A stretch of 64,000 nucleotides of DNA from Mangifera indica (GCF_011075055.1 NC_058138.1:2480001-2544000); one strand, 5' to 3'. Shown: positions 10,690 to 20,930, counted from the stretch's first letter. Numbers and translations are program-made. The notes: generated from the sequence alone by a model not told the origin.

Positions 10690-12572
10690 CGCCAACGTTT
10701 GAGTTGATCATGGCTGGGGTGGGCATGAGATTACTTTGTCACCTTCTCGACACTGGGCTCGAAATCAGGAGGGTAATGTCCCATTTGCCTAATGTAGTCG
10801 AGCAAGACTGCAGCACATCCTGTTGTTGGGTCGTTAATTGCACCGACATAAGAGCAAGCGCATTCCTTAAAATCCTAACAGCAGCTAGTGGCTGGGAACT
10901 TTGGTCCTTTGCATTGGGTTGTGAGAATGGTGAAATCTAGAGACTTAAAGTCCGCAAGTAGGGTTGGATTTGAGTCGAGCCCAAGCTCAAGTGATCCCAA
11001 AACGAGTCACACATAAATGAGATTAAGCCCGAGTTTGAGCTTTGAGCCAAACAGCTCGGCTCAGCTCACGAGCCAAGGCAGCTCGCCCATTCTCATTTCT
11101 CAAGCTGGGTGGGACGTTGTCCTTTTAGTCTTTTAAAAGAAGAAGCTAGATTGAAAGATTGAAAATCCCATATGATTGTGCATCTGTCAGTTCATATATT
11201 GTTATATCTATTTTTCATGCATGCAAAGAGACAGAGATGAATTGTTATTCAGAAGCAAAAGAAAACAACAAACAAAACCTCTTCAGTGTTTATTAGACCG
11301 AGAAATGAATTGTATGTTTAAACAGAAACTCAAAGCTAGTTGTGGCTGTGAGTAAATAGTTCATAAAAATTACTTATTTGGATGTGGCAAAGAGAGAAGG
11401 AATAAATAGAAAGAAACAAAACAAGAGCCAAGAAAAGATGGGGTTTGAATGAGTGGTTAACAACATGGGCAAATCAAAACCCTCGTTAAATAATTGAATC
11501 TACTGCAACAGTTAACATTTTGCAAAACACTAAATTCATCTTTGCTTTCTGGAGAACAAAGTTACAGTTGCATCAATCAATGGACAAACACTAATATTCA
11601 ATTGCAAGGTACAAAAATAATTATCTTAATAATTTTCATTTTGATGAAATAGATATATGTTAACATGTTTAAATCTCTAGATTGAGGCTACTACCTTTTT
11701 ATATAGTGTTATTTGTGTACCCTTTTAAGGAATAACGTTCATCTTTATTTGTTGTATTTAATAAAATTGAGGTTTATTCTTTATATAATGTTATTGTTAA
11801 TTGTTTTTTAGTTCTTAAAAATTTTTTTCTTAATAGAATTAAGTACCTTTGAGCTTAATAATATATATTTCATATTCTGAATGATGAGAAATTCCATAGT
11901 TTTTGTTGTTTCTTTTTTTTTTTTTTGTTGCTTAATGAATTTTAATTGAAATAATGATATTTATGTAATTCGATTTAATAGATGAGTTATTATAATTCAA
12001 TTTAGTTTTAGATTGTTGAAAAAAATACAGAAGCACTTGGGTTTTAAACAGGCTCGATTAAGCTCGCCAAGCTTAGCTTGTGATCACGGTCGTTAAGCCT
12101 ACTCAAGTCGAGCTCGAGAGCAAGTTGTCTTGTGAGTGAGCGGAGTTTGAGTATTGAATCTTTTGGTAGCTTGGGCTCGTTTTAACAGTAACCGAGCAAA
12201 GTTCGCACTTGAGCTTGGCTCGGCTCGAATCCAACCTTATCCATAGGGCAATCTACACGTTAACTGTGCAACATATTTAACATCAACATAATATTTCTCA
12301 ATGCACATGCGCATTATCAGTACTAAACAAAAAATTCTTAGCTTGACCAAGGTTTCTGCCTGCAAGAGATCCAAAGACATCATCTGCATAATTATCCAAA
12401 ACGGCAACAGATTCAATCACTACCACATAAAATCACCTAAAAAAATGCAAACTCAAATTGATAAGCTTTTATTTTATTTTTTGGTGATAAGGAATCCTAC
12501 CTGCAGTGAAAGCAGAAGAAGACAAACCCACAATCACAAATACTAAGAGAATTGAGCAGATGCTTCTACTCT
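10690..12572 (-). pseudogene. LORELEI-like (LLG) pseudogene, copy 1, split by a hAT element
   Basis: On the - strand the signal-peptide exon (about 12500-12568: SRS.CSILLVFVIVGLSSSA) lacks its start because the upstream sequence is replaced. The second exon (about 12330-12395) reads DDVFGSLAGRNLGQAKN, but its donor has become ttttt. The third exon (10711-10950) has a stop (SCC*DFKEC), and a short deletion shifts the frame after GHYPP, so the last two cysteines are lost. A 1.28-kb hAT-like element is inserted near the start of exon 3. The intact paralogue is at 20287-20882. Confidence 0.8.
10959..12239. mobile_element. hAT-like non-autonomous element (1281 bp)
   Basis: The termini are inverted repeats: tagggttggatttgagtcg at the left, and a right end whose reverse complement is taaggttggattcgagccg. 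The flanking 8-bp direct repeats are tccgcaag (10951-10958) and tccatagg (12240-12247). The empty site is seen in the paralogue at 20528-20535 (tccacagg) and again near 23485. Subterminal regions are rich in gctcgag/gagctc motifs and the interior is AT-rich without a transposase. It interrupts LLG copy 1. Confidence 0.8.
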
Positions 12573-13320
12573 GCTATTTAAGCGCAGCGTGAGTTATCCG
12601 CATGGTTACATAGGGAAAATAAATAATTAAGTGATAACTTATATAAGGAAAATTAATAAATGAATATACATTCCATTATAGAAGAAACTATTCAATTAAC
12701 TGACAATTTCCTAATTTGTTTAAGATTAATAGATGTGGATATTGATTTGGGAATTAATTGGAAAATACAGGGCAAAACAGAGCTTGGATTTGTAGCGGAA
12801 AAAGAAAAACAGACAAGCTGAAGAGGTTTTAGATATCATTCGCAAATTTATAGTCTGTTGAATTCTGATTCATTGAATTTTTCTAGAAATAGAAACGATT
12901 AAAATCCTTCCTGCACTACTAATGATGCAACAACTGAACAATCTGAATTGTATTTACATTTTAATAGCTTTTTTTAAGTAATAATCGAGAATATGCTAAC
13001 TCATTTTAAGGTAGAAATAGTATAAGGATCTGCATACGTAAATTCTTTATAAAAGAAAAGAATATGAAGCAAGTAGCCTTCAGTAGAGAGAAAAGGCAAA
13101 GATGGAACCAAAGAATGACTTGCAAGGTTAATGGAATCAAAGAAGCCTTGAGGGGCAGGCAAAGTATATATGAAATCCAAAATACCAAAAGGAACTTGGG
13201 AAATTGTTGAAAAGTGCTCTGTTTTCCTCTGTTTTGTAGAATGGTTGAAAAGATTCTTAAACAACTTTGAAAAGAATTGAACCAAGAAGCCTTGAGACAG
13301 AAGGAAAAGGATGGAAGCAT
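12573..13320. other. NLR1 upstream region
   Basis: There is no gene here. Bases 12575-12900 match 43030-43450, with a deletion of about 70 bp near 12755. Bases 12930-13424 match 45570-46038 almost perfectly, so this is the shared NLR1/NLR3 promoter block. No other structure was recognised. Confidence 0.7.
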
Positions 13321-13330
13321 TATAAGATAA
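13321..13330 (+). promoter_or_regulatory. Putative TATA box of NLR1
   Basis: tataagataa lies 104 bp before the ATG, followed by a pyrimidine-rich, ATG-free leader (cattctcttctcttttctac). The same spacing is found at NLR3 (45935) and NLR2 (25599). Confidence 0.5.
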
Positions 13331-13424
13331 GAATTACACACCATTCTCTTCTCTTTTCTACATTCTATCCATCATTATTCATCCTCAATCTCTCAACAAT
13401 CAGAAACACTCAAAAATTTACATC

Positions 13425-16400
13425 ATGGAAATTGTTACTGCACCTGTGAGTTCCATTTCTGAGATTATTTTCAACCGTTTGTTTGATGCAGCAGGCCGTC
13501 AGATTGGTTACCTGCTCAACTACAATGACAACATCAAAGCATTACAAAAGCAAGCTCACGAACTCAAGGCAACCAGAGACAGCATACAAGTTATAATTGA
13601 TGCTGCTGCAAGAAACAGAGAAATTATCTTACCTAATGTCCAAAGCTGGATATCAGAGGTTGATAATGTCTTTGCAGAAGCAGAAACGTTATTGGAAAAT
13701 GAAGGCAATGCGAACAAGATGTGCTTCAGAGGGTGGTGCATCAATCTCAGATTGTTCTACCGGTTCAGCAAGCAGGCAAAGCAGAAGATAGCCAAGATCA
13801 CTCAGCTCCAAGAACATGGAAAATTCCAAACTCTATCTCAGCCTGCTCCTCCTCCTGCGGGCATTATCTCTCCAACTGTGGGATTTTCTGGAATTTTCAA
13901 ATCCAGAGAATCAATCAAGAATGAAATTATGGAGGCCTTGAAAGATGACAAGGTCAGCATAATTGGAATATGTGGGTTGGGGGTTGTGGGTAAGACCACA
14001 CTAGTGAAACAAGTCGGCATACTAGCCAAAGAGCAAAAGTTGTTTGATTCAATAGTTATGGTGGTTGTGTCCCAAACCCCAAATATCATGAATATTCAAA
14101 GAGAAATTGCACACATGCTGGATCTGAAATCATTATCTGATTTTCCTGAATCAGCAAGAGCAAGTTCTCTATGGGAGAGAATTAAGGGGGAAAAACGAAT
14201 CCTCATAATATTGGATGATATTTGGAGAAGAATTCAATTGGAGGAGATTGGCATTCCTTTTGGGAAGGACCATGGAGGTTGTAAGATCGTGCTTAACTCT
14301 CGGAGGAAAAATGTATGCGATCAAATGGGCTGTGACAAGACATTTACTGTTGGAACTTTGACAAAACAGGAGTCATGGTCGCTATTCAAGGAGCTTGTTG
14401 GAATGGATGCTGAAAATTCTATTATAAGCTCAATAGCAAGAGAAGTAACTGCTGAATGTGATGGTCTGCCGATTGCGATCGTGACCGTAGCCAGGGCACT
14501 GAAGAACAGGGACATGTATGAGTGGCGTGATGCCTTGCAACAACTTAAAAGTTCAACATCAACAAACATTGAAGGAATGCATGAAAGTGTAATTTTGTCC
14601 TTGGAGTTGAGTTACAATTTTCTTGAAAGTGCGGCAAAATCTGTCTTCTTATTTTGCTCTGTATTTCCTGAAGATTTCGTAATTCCTGTTGAAGTCTTAG
14701 TGAGATACGGAGCAGGATTGAGATGGTTCAAAGACTTGGGGACAATTGAGGATATTAGAGTCAGAACACATGCCATTGTAAGTAACCTTATCTCTTCTTT
14801 TCTATTTATTGGGCAAGAATATGATAAGAAATGTGTCAAAATGCATGATGTAGTTCGTGATGTTGCACATATCATAGCGCCCAAACACAACCACACATTC
14901 TTAGTGAAAGCTGGTACTAGTTTGAAAGAGTGGCCAAAAAGAGATACATTGGAAGATCTCATGTGTATCTCATTAATGTTAAATGATATTAAAGAAGTAC
15001 CAGATGCGATAGAATGCCCAATGTTGCAGTCGTTACTACTGCAACGAAATTCCAAATTGGTTGTCCCTAACAATTTCTTTCAAGGCATGAAAAATCTTGG
15101 AGTTCTAGATTTAAGTGAAACTCAATTATCACCATTGCCTGAGTCACTTTCCTTTCTTGTAAACCTTAGAACTTTGTATCTTAATGGTTGCAAATTGGGT
15201 GACTTATCTATAATTGGAGATCTTAGCAAACTAGAAATTCTTAGCCTTTATGGTTCTAATGTTAGGGAAATCCCCATATCTTTTAGCCGATTAACTCATA
15301 TGAGGCTTTTAGATTTGAATAATTGTAAAGAGTTGACACGAATAACACTTGGTGTCATATCCTCTCTTTGTAAATTAGAGGAGTTGTACGTTTTGAAAAG
15401 TTTTAGACTTTGGGATTTAGAAGGAGATGGGGGAGATTCAAGAAACAATGCGAAGCTTGCTGAGTTACAATTCCTGTCTAGAATAACTAGTTTACAAATT
15501 ATTATCCCCAACCTAAATTTCTTAGTTGATAATGATGTGCCATTCAAAAGCTTATCAAGCTTTACAATAATAATAGGTGCTCCAATAAATTTTGAAGAAC
15601 TTTTTATGTCTTTTTCAAGGGAGTATTCACGAAAATTGATGATCTCATATAATAATGAGGTTATGATTTCAGGATTACTTGATTGTCTAAAGAATTTGGT
15701 AATTGAAAGAACAGAGTGTCTATTTATTATAGGTTTGGATAACATCTTTCATGATCTAGTAAATAGAAGACTCAATGAACTAAAAGGTCTAGCAGTGATT
15801 AATTTGGAGGTAACATTTCTTGTAAATATTTTGGAATGTTCATCAAATTCAAGTTTCCACAACTTAGAGTCTTTATGGATTGATAGCAATCCCAACTTGG
15901 TTGAAATATGTCATGGTGGACCCTCAATCCAGTCATTCAATAAGCTCAAATTTTTAATTGTTAGCTGGTGTAATAGGTTGTTGAATATTGTTCCAAGTAA
16001 TTTGTTACAAAACTTTCAAAATCTAGAATATTTGAGAGTAGATCGCTGTAATTCAGTGGTATGTGTATTTGACTGTAATGAGGTTAAGGTGGTAGACAGA
16101 GAAACAAAGATGCTCTCGTCATTAAAGAATCTAGAATTGTATTATCTAGCAAATATGACACATATATGGATGGGTGGCACTCAATTCAGAAACCTATGCA
16201 ACTTGAAGAGATTGATTTTGTATAAATGCCCGAAGTTAATTAAGTTGTTTTCACGAGCTTTATTGCAAAGTCTTGTCTGTTTGGAAGATATGACAGTACA
16301 ATATTGTTACAGTTTAGAGGAGATTTTCATAATGAAAGAAGGGGAATTAATACCACCAAAGAAAGATCTTACCACAACTTTATCAAGTTTGGGAAACTTA

Positions 16401-16841
16401 AGGTCAATATATATATCTAATTGCTTTAAATTGAAAAAACTATTCACCCCCTCCATAGTCAAAAGCCTGATAAAGCTTAGGACTCTTGTAATAGTTGGAT
16501 GCTCAACACTGAAGGAAATAATCACAAATGAGGAAGCATCATCATCATCAATAGAAAGGATTGTGTTTCCTGGTTTGTTTCACTTGTTCCTTGAAGGACT
16601 AAACAACCTTGGTTGTTTTAGCTCAGGTTCACATTCAATCGAATTCCCAGTTTTGGAGTCAGTTCATATCAGTAAATGTCCAAGTATGAAGATCTTTGGT
16701 TATGGTGAACAACTAACACCAAAGCTCAACAAAGTTGAGACATTTATTTCCACTTTCGAAGAACAATGGATTGGCAACCTTAACTCCACAATCCAACGAT
16801 TGTTCGAAGAACATCAGATATGTGAAGTAATTAATTGTTAA
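13425..16841 (+). CDS. NLR1: CC-NB-LRR disease resistance protein (At4g27190-like), 1138 aa
   Basis: Intracellular immune receptor expected to sense pathogen effectors and trigger defence through ATP-dependent oligomerisation. It has an N-terminal coiled-coil region (residues 1-140) without an EDVID motif, then an NB-ARC with P-loop GLGVVGKTT (184-192), kinase-2 [10 protein letters not shown] (258-267), RNBS-B KIVLNSR (287), GLPL (347-350), [13 protein letters not shown] (411) and MHD (473-475). About 20 irregular LRRs run from 515 to 1110. The P-loop has Val where NLR2 and NLR3 have the usual Gly (GMGGVGKTT), and RNBS-B has Asn for the usual Thr; the GxxxxGKT core is kept. It is a single exon and ends CEVINC. 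That end is the unspliced reading of the intron that NLR2 and NLR3 can splice: here the donor GT is AT (16818-16819). The start is the first ATG, shared with NLR3. It is full length and probably expressed, though nucleotide binding may be altered. Confidence 0.93.
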   Translation: MEIVTAPVSSISEIIFNRLFDAAGRQIGYLLNYNDNIKALQKQAHELKATRDSIQVIIDAAARNREIILPNVQSWISEVDNVFAEAETLLENEGNANKMCFRGWCINLRLFYRFSKQAKQKIAKITQLQEHGKFQTLSQPAPPPAGIISPTVGFSGIFKSRESIKNEIMEALKDDKVSIIGICGLGVVGKTTLVKQVGILAKEQKLFDSIVMVVVSQTPNIMNIQREIAHMLDLKSLSDFPESARASSLWERIKGEKRILIILDDIWRRIQLEEIGIPFGKDHGGCKIVLNSRRKNVCDQMGCDKTFTVGTLTKQESWSLFKELVGMDAENSIISSIAREVTAECDGLPIAIVTVARALKNRDMYEWRDALQQLKSSTSTNIEGMHESVILSLELSYNFLESAAKSVFLFCSVFPEDFVIPVEVLVRYGAGLRWFKDLGTIEDIRVRTHAIVSNLISSFLFIGQEYDKKCVKMHDVVRDVAHIIAPKHNHTFLVKAGTSLKEWPKRDTLEDLMCISLMLNDIKEVPDAIECPMLQSLLLQRNSKLVVPNNFFQGMKNLGVLDLSETQLSPLPESLSFLVNLRTLYLNGCKLGDLSIIGDLSKLEILSLYGSNVREIPISFSRLTHMRLLDLNNCKELTRITLGVISSLCKLEELYVLKSFRLWDLEGDGGDSRNNAKLAELQFLSRITSLQIIIPNLNFLVDNDVPFKSLSSFTIIIGAPINFEELFMSFSREYSRKLMISYNNEVMISGLLDCLKNLVIERTECLFIIGLDNIFHDLVNRRLNELKGLAVINLEVTFLVNILECSSNSSFHNLESLWIDSNPNLVEICHGGPSIQSFNKLKFLIVSWCNRLLNIVPSNLLQNFQNLEYLRVDRCNSVVCVFDCNEVKVVDRETKMLSSLKNLELYYLANMTHIWMGGTQFRNLCNLKRLILYKCPKLIKLFSRALLQSLVCLEDMTVQYCYSLEEIFIMKEGELIPPKKDLTTTLSSLGNLRSIYISNCFKLKKLFTPSIVKSLIKLRTLVIVGCSTLKEIITNEEASSSSIERIVFPGLFHLFLEGLNNLGCFSSGSHSIEFPVLESVHISKCPSMKIFGYGEQLTPKLNKVETFISTFEEQWIGNLNSTIQRLFEEHQICEVINC

Positions 16842-16964
16842 TTGTAAACAATCGTAAATAATTTTAATAAATTGCATTTGAAAATTAATAATTTAGACAT
16901 GATAATAGATATGGTTATATTGTTAGAGAAATAATAAATTATGGAAAAATGTGAATTGTTTTGC

Positions 16965-16995
16965 AGGAGGAAATTAGAAGACAACAATTGTTGTA
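16965..16995 (+). other. Junction of the NLR1 3' region with ferrochelatase sequence
   Basis: The CNL 3' intron acceptor (ttttgcag) and micro-exon start (gaggaaattagaagacaacaa) are present. At about 16989, instead of the CNL continuation (gtaaatggtatgaatg), the sequence enters a ferrochelatase intron (ttgttgtatttacaattg) and exon. This looks like a deletion with short homology (acaa/ttgtt) that removed the third CNL exon. Confidence 0.7.
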
Positions 16996-17290
16996 TTTAC
17001 AATTGTAGCTTTGTGAGTGAGCACATAGAAACACTAGAAGAGATTGCCATGGTGTACAGGAAGTTGGCTCTTGTATCCGGCATTCAAAATTGGTGATGTG
17101 TACCCGCCCTCAAATGCACGTCTTCCTACATCATGGATCTGGCAGATGCAATACTAGCAGCCTTACCTTCAGCAACCGCTATGTCTTCCTCAAGGAACAT
17201 CTCTGATGACGAAGACAATAAATTTGTGAGATCTCGTTCGAGAATTCATGATGATGCCACTGTCTTGGGATAGTGTTATAGTTTTCCTTT
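16990..17290 (+). pseudogene. FC1: Ferrochelatase-1-like C-terminal fragment (copy B1)
   Basis: Reads [20 protein letters not shown], then LVSGIQNW followed by a TGA, then VPALKCTSSYIMDLADAILA and ALPSATAMSSSRNIS. It is a single decayed terminal exon that lies upstream of a longer copy (17520-19655), meaning two ferrochelatase copies were once in tandem here. Confidence 0.8.
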
Positions 17291-17519
17291 CCATGGCATT
17301 ATTAGTTTTGGCTTTATTCAAAAGTAGTATTTTGAGCAGGGGATGATACAAAAAGTGAAGAAGCAATCGGCATAAACCAGGATCAGTGTAGCAAAGGCCT
17401 TGAGTGTTTTAAATATTTATACTATTTGAACAGTAATTGGATGTAAAATACATTTTTCATTCTTCAGTGGAAAACAGATCATGGAATTGTAGCTTGAGAT
17501 GAGCATGGAATTGCTTGAT

Positions 17520-19655
17520 ATCAAACCCATTCACATGCCACTGAAGATAAGGTTGGAACGTTACTTCTGAACCCTGGAGGACCAGAGACATGACACGATG
17601 TTCAGCCATTTTTGTTTAATTTATTTGCAGATCCGGTAATTCAGATTGTCCCTCCATTCTTTTTTCTTAAAATTATTCTCTCTTTTTATATTTATATCTT
17701 TAAAATGTTAGGTTTACACAATTTTTTTTTTGTAAAGGACATCGTACGCCTGCCCGGGTTATTCCGGTTTATTCAATGGCCCTCGGCAAATTTAATTTCT
17801 GTTCTACAGGTTGACATGTCCTGCTATTTGTGGCATTGTTTATGTTTGGGCCATGTTTGTTCATTGCATTTTCCCTATTTTCTTCTTCTTTTTCTAAATT
17901 TTTACTTAGAAAATCAGTGCTTTTTTTTTTTTTTCATTTTTATCCTTCAGTTTTGTCTGTAATATTGTGTATTGTAATTTGAAAAACTTGTTGCAGGCAC
18001 ATGCTCTTAGAATTGCTCTGGAAGGAAACAACTCACCTGTCAACATCTATGTTGGAATGAGGTATTGGTACCCGTTTACAGAGGAGGTAGGTTTTAGTCT
18101 TCTCACCTTTTTCCCTCACATTGAACTGCCATGTGGTTTATGAGCTTGTATCCTTTTGTTTTGTTCAATGTGATTTCATGGATCAGTTTTTAAACTCTTC
18201 TAAAAATAATTGAAAAATAGAAAAAAGAAAGACAGAGCAAGAGATAAGTTGCCCTTTTTCTACTTTTAAGCTTCTTTCCAGTGTCCAATTGCATTATTTC
18301 AGGACGTTATGTTTTAACTACCGCTTTATGATAAGAATGACCCCTGTCTATCTTAAAATTGTCAGTGTCCTGATAGGTCAAAATTTGGCTACTTTTGACA
18401 GATTAAAAGAGACAAAATTACAAGGCTCGTTGTGTTCCCACTTTATCTGCAGTTCTTTGTCTCTACAACTGGGTTAAGCATCCGTATTTTTGAGAAAATA
18501 TTTAGGTGCTGCTTCTGTTTTAGAATATTCTCCAATTTCTTGCGTGTGGTAAATCAATTTGTATATCATATAACATTTCTGAGTGAGAATAATATGTCAG
18601 GGAAGATGCATACCTATCAAGGATGCCTCTTTCTATCATATGGTCCTGGTATCACCGAGAAGGTTACATCAAGTCTATGGGTGATTTGGTTCAGAAAGAG
18701 TTGGGGAAATTCTTAAAGCCTGAGGAGGTGCATTTACTTAGTGGATACTCTTTTTCTATATGGTTCTTTTGCAGAACAAAATCTGTATTGTATTAAAATT
18801 TGACTTGCTTCGGTTGTGGTCATTTGATGGGATAAGCTCTCTACGACTTTTCTAAGTTCTTATGTGGAACTATAGGTAATGGTATTCTTTAGAGCCCATG
18901 GAGTACCAGTCAATTATGTTGAGAATGCTGGTGATGCATACCAAGACTAAACGGACGAGTGAATCTACCTAGCCATGCAGAACCTGAAAAACCGAGGAGT
19001 TGGCAATGGTCATACTCTGGCTTACCAGGTTTTACTTAAAAGAAACCCAATTGTGTAAGTTTTAGTTTCCATCTTTCTTGTCTGCCCTAAATTATGAGCA
19101 TTGTCATAACTGTTGTCTACTGACTTTCTTGATCTCTAATTTTTACTCTTATCAATATAATTCTTTGGAATTTTCATTTCTTTCCCCTTTTTTTAGAGTC
19201 GAGTAAGGCTGGTACAAAGGTTGAGGCCCTACACTGATGAAGTTCTTGATGAGCTCGGCCATAAAGGAGTTATAAAAGTAGCAATTTTGTGTGTAGAAAT
19301 CAGCACTAAAATGGCTATCTACAGAATTAAATTGATTGTTGTATTTACAACTGCAGCTTTGTCAGTGAGCACGTATAAACGTTTGAAGAGATTGACATGG
19401 AGTGCTTGAGAGTTGGCTCTTGAATCTGACGTTCAAAACTGGGGACGTGTGCCCGCCCTCAATTGCAGATCTTCCTTCATCATGGATCTGGCAGATGCTG
19501 CACTAGAAGCTTTACCTTCAGCAACTGCTATATCTTTCTTAAGGAACATCTCCAATAAAGATGACAATGACTTTGTGAGATATGCTATCAAAATGTTCTT
19601 CAGTTCTATCTTAGCATTCATTTTGCTTCTGTCGCCAAACTGGGTTACACAATGA
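17520..19655 (+). pseudogene. FC1: Ferrochelatase-1-like pseudogene (copy B2, most complete)
   Basis: Ferrochelatase inserts Fe2+ into protoporphyrin IX, the last step of haem synthesis, in plastids. Exons in order: LLLNPGGPET*HDVQPFLFN (about 17545-17630, with a TGA), RLPGLFRFIQWPSANLISVL (17740-17808), [26 protein letters not shown] (17998-18087), IKRDKITRLVVFPLYLQF..SIRIFEKIF (18404-18510), [20 protein letters not shown] (18635-18728), VMVFFRAHGVPVNYVENAGD (18877-19026, with a TAA and a TGA), [14 protein letters not shown] (19195-19285), and the last exon with [16 protein letters not shown] and the FC1-type membrane tail [16 protein letters not shown] (19340-19655). The exon for APKSKEGY..GGGSPLR is missing between 17809 and 17998, as in the other copies. 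It is non-functional as an enzyme. Confidence 0.87.
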
Positions 19656-20286
19656 ATGCCTCAAGAAAAAATCTTCTACTGTTAGCTCTCATGCTCTATA
19701 TCCCAAGAGAAAAATTTCAACTGCAGTAGTACATCTATCCACTAATCATCATTGTCAAAGGCGAAAAGTGCCCAAAGGCCATGAGTCCTATTGCCTAGGT
19801 GAAAAAACCAGGCGAAAGCTTCACATTTTTACCTAAGACAGTTAAAAAGTTTATGTCAAAGTAAATTGCAATTATATTTACCTTTTTATCAATCTTTTAA
19901 AATAAAACATTTTAAAGAAAGATTGTAATTCTATGTATATATAAATATATTTAACGTCTGTTTAAAATTATAAGTATGAATTATGACTATAAAAATAATT
20001 GATTATATCATAATCAATTAACGTGGAAACACTCAAGACTTATATCTAGTTCAGTTGTATCCTGTATTCTCCTCCCTGTTTCGTGGCTCAGCTTTTCGTA
20101 TTCTCTGTGTATCTTGTGAGTTGAAACAAGTACAAACATGATATAGATATAATAAGAGTTAGATTTCTGTAATATTATAAAAAAGGGGTACATCATCATA
20201 TTATGTCATAAGAATAATATTGGTTTGCAAATGGATATGTTGTTTTCCAAAACATTGCTGGTGCCTGCGTTTAAGCTATTTGATGG
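19656..20286. other. Non-coding spacer between the ferrochelatase and LLG copies
   Basis: Remnants of a ferrochelatase 3'UTR, then an aaaggcgaaaagtgcccaaagg stretch and AT-rich DNA. Bases 20100-20286 are the 3' flank of the LLG gene, shared with 10530-10710. No gene was seen. Confidence 0.6.
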
Positions 20287-20882
20287 CTAGGGTGGGCATG
20301 AGATTACTTTGTCACCTTCCCGACACTGGGCTCGAAAAACACCAGGAGGGTAATGTCCCATTTGCCTAATGTAGTTGAACAAGACTGCAGCGCAATCTGT
20401 TGTTGGGTCGTTGATTGCATCGGCATAAGGGCAGGCGTATTCCTTAAAAGCCTTACAACAGCTAGCGGGTGCGAACTTTGGTCCTTTGCATTGGCTTGTA
20501 AGGATGGTGAAATCCAGAGACTTGAAGTCCACAGGGCAATCTACACATTAATTATGCAACATTTTTAACATCAACATAATATTATTTCTCAATACACATT
20601 CAACTTCTAAACATACCATTCTTAGCTTGACCAAGGTTTCTGCCTGCATGAGATCCAAACACATCATCTGCATAATTATCAAAAACGGCAACACATTCAA
20701 TCACTGCCACATAAAATTAATCACCCAAAAACAAAACAATGCTAACTCAAATTGATAAGCCTTTATTTTATTTCTTGATAACGAGGAATCCCACCTGCAA
20801 TGAAAGCAGAAGAAGATAAACCCACGAACAGAAATACAAAGAGAATTGAGCACATGCTTCTACTCAAACCCAACTCCATCAT
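20287..20882 (-). CDS. LORELEI-like (LLG) secreted protein, 3 exons, 130 aa, no GPI tail
   Basis: LLG proteins bind CrRLK1L kinases such as FERONIA as chaperones/co-receptors for RALF peptides at the plasma membrane. Exons on the - strand: 20882-20795 (start MMELGLSRSMCSILFVFLFV, a clear signal peptide ending near SSSAFIA), 20667-20617 (DDVFGSHAGRNLGQAKN) and 20540-20287 (DCPVDFKSLDFTILTSQCKG, SCCKAFKEYACPYADAINDP, DCAAVLFNYIRQMGHYPPGV, then AQCREGDKVISCPP and TAG). Splice sites are canonical and phases agree (A/D and N/D codons split by introns). All eight family cysteines are present. The usual ~30-residue Ser-rich tail and hydrophobic GPI signal (typical length about 165) are absent, so the product would be secreted rather than anchored. 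Dead copies lie at 10690 and 22277. It could be a young pseudogene that still looks intact, but there is no internal stop. Confidence 0.75.
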
Positions 20883-20930
20883 AAGTGAAATAATTTTTGT
20901 TGTTTGTTATGTATTCATAGTGTATGAGTT

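Noticed and set aside
10668..10940. 90-codon + strand open frame
   Set aside because: It is the antisense of LLG exon 3; the - strand reading has the family cysteines.
14612..15073. Antisense open frames under the NLR genes (also 47226-47699, 15296-15745, 47946-48374)
   Set aside because: They mirror the CNL coding sequence, recur wherever the CNL does, and show no independent domain.
16811..16970. A U12-type (AT-AC) intron at the NLR1 3' end
   Set aside because: The sequence atatgtgaag lacks the U12 donor consensus atatcctt and the acceptor is a normal TTTTGCAG; a mutated GT donor is simpler.
19413..19655. Small independent membrane protein (80 codons)
   Set aside because: It is the last exon of ferrochelatase copy B2 with its LHC-like helix, not a separate gene.
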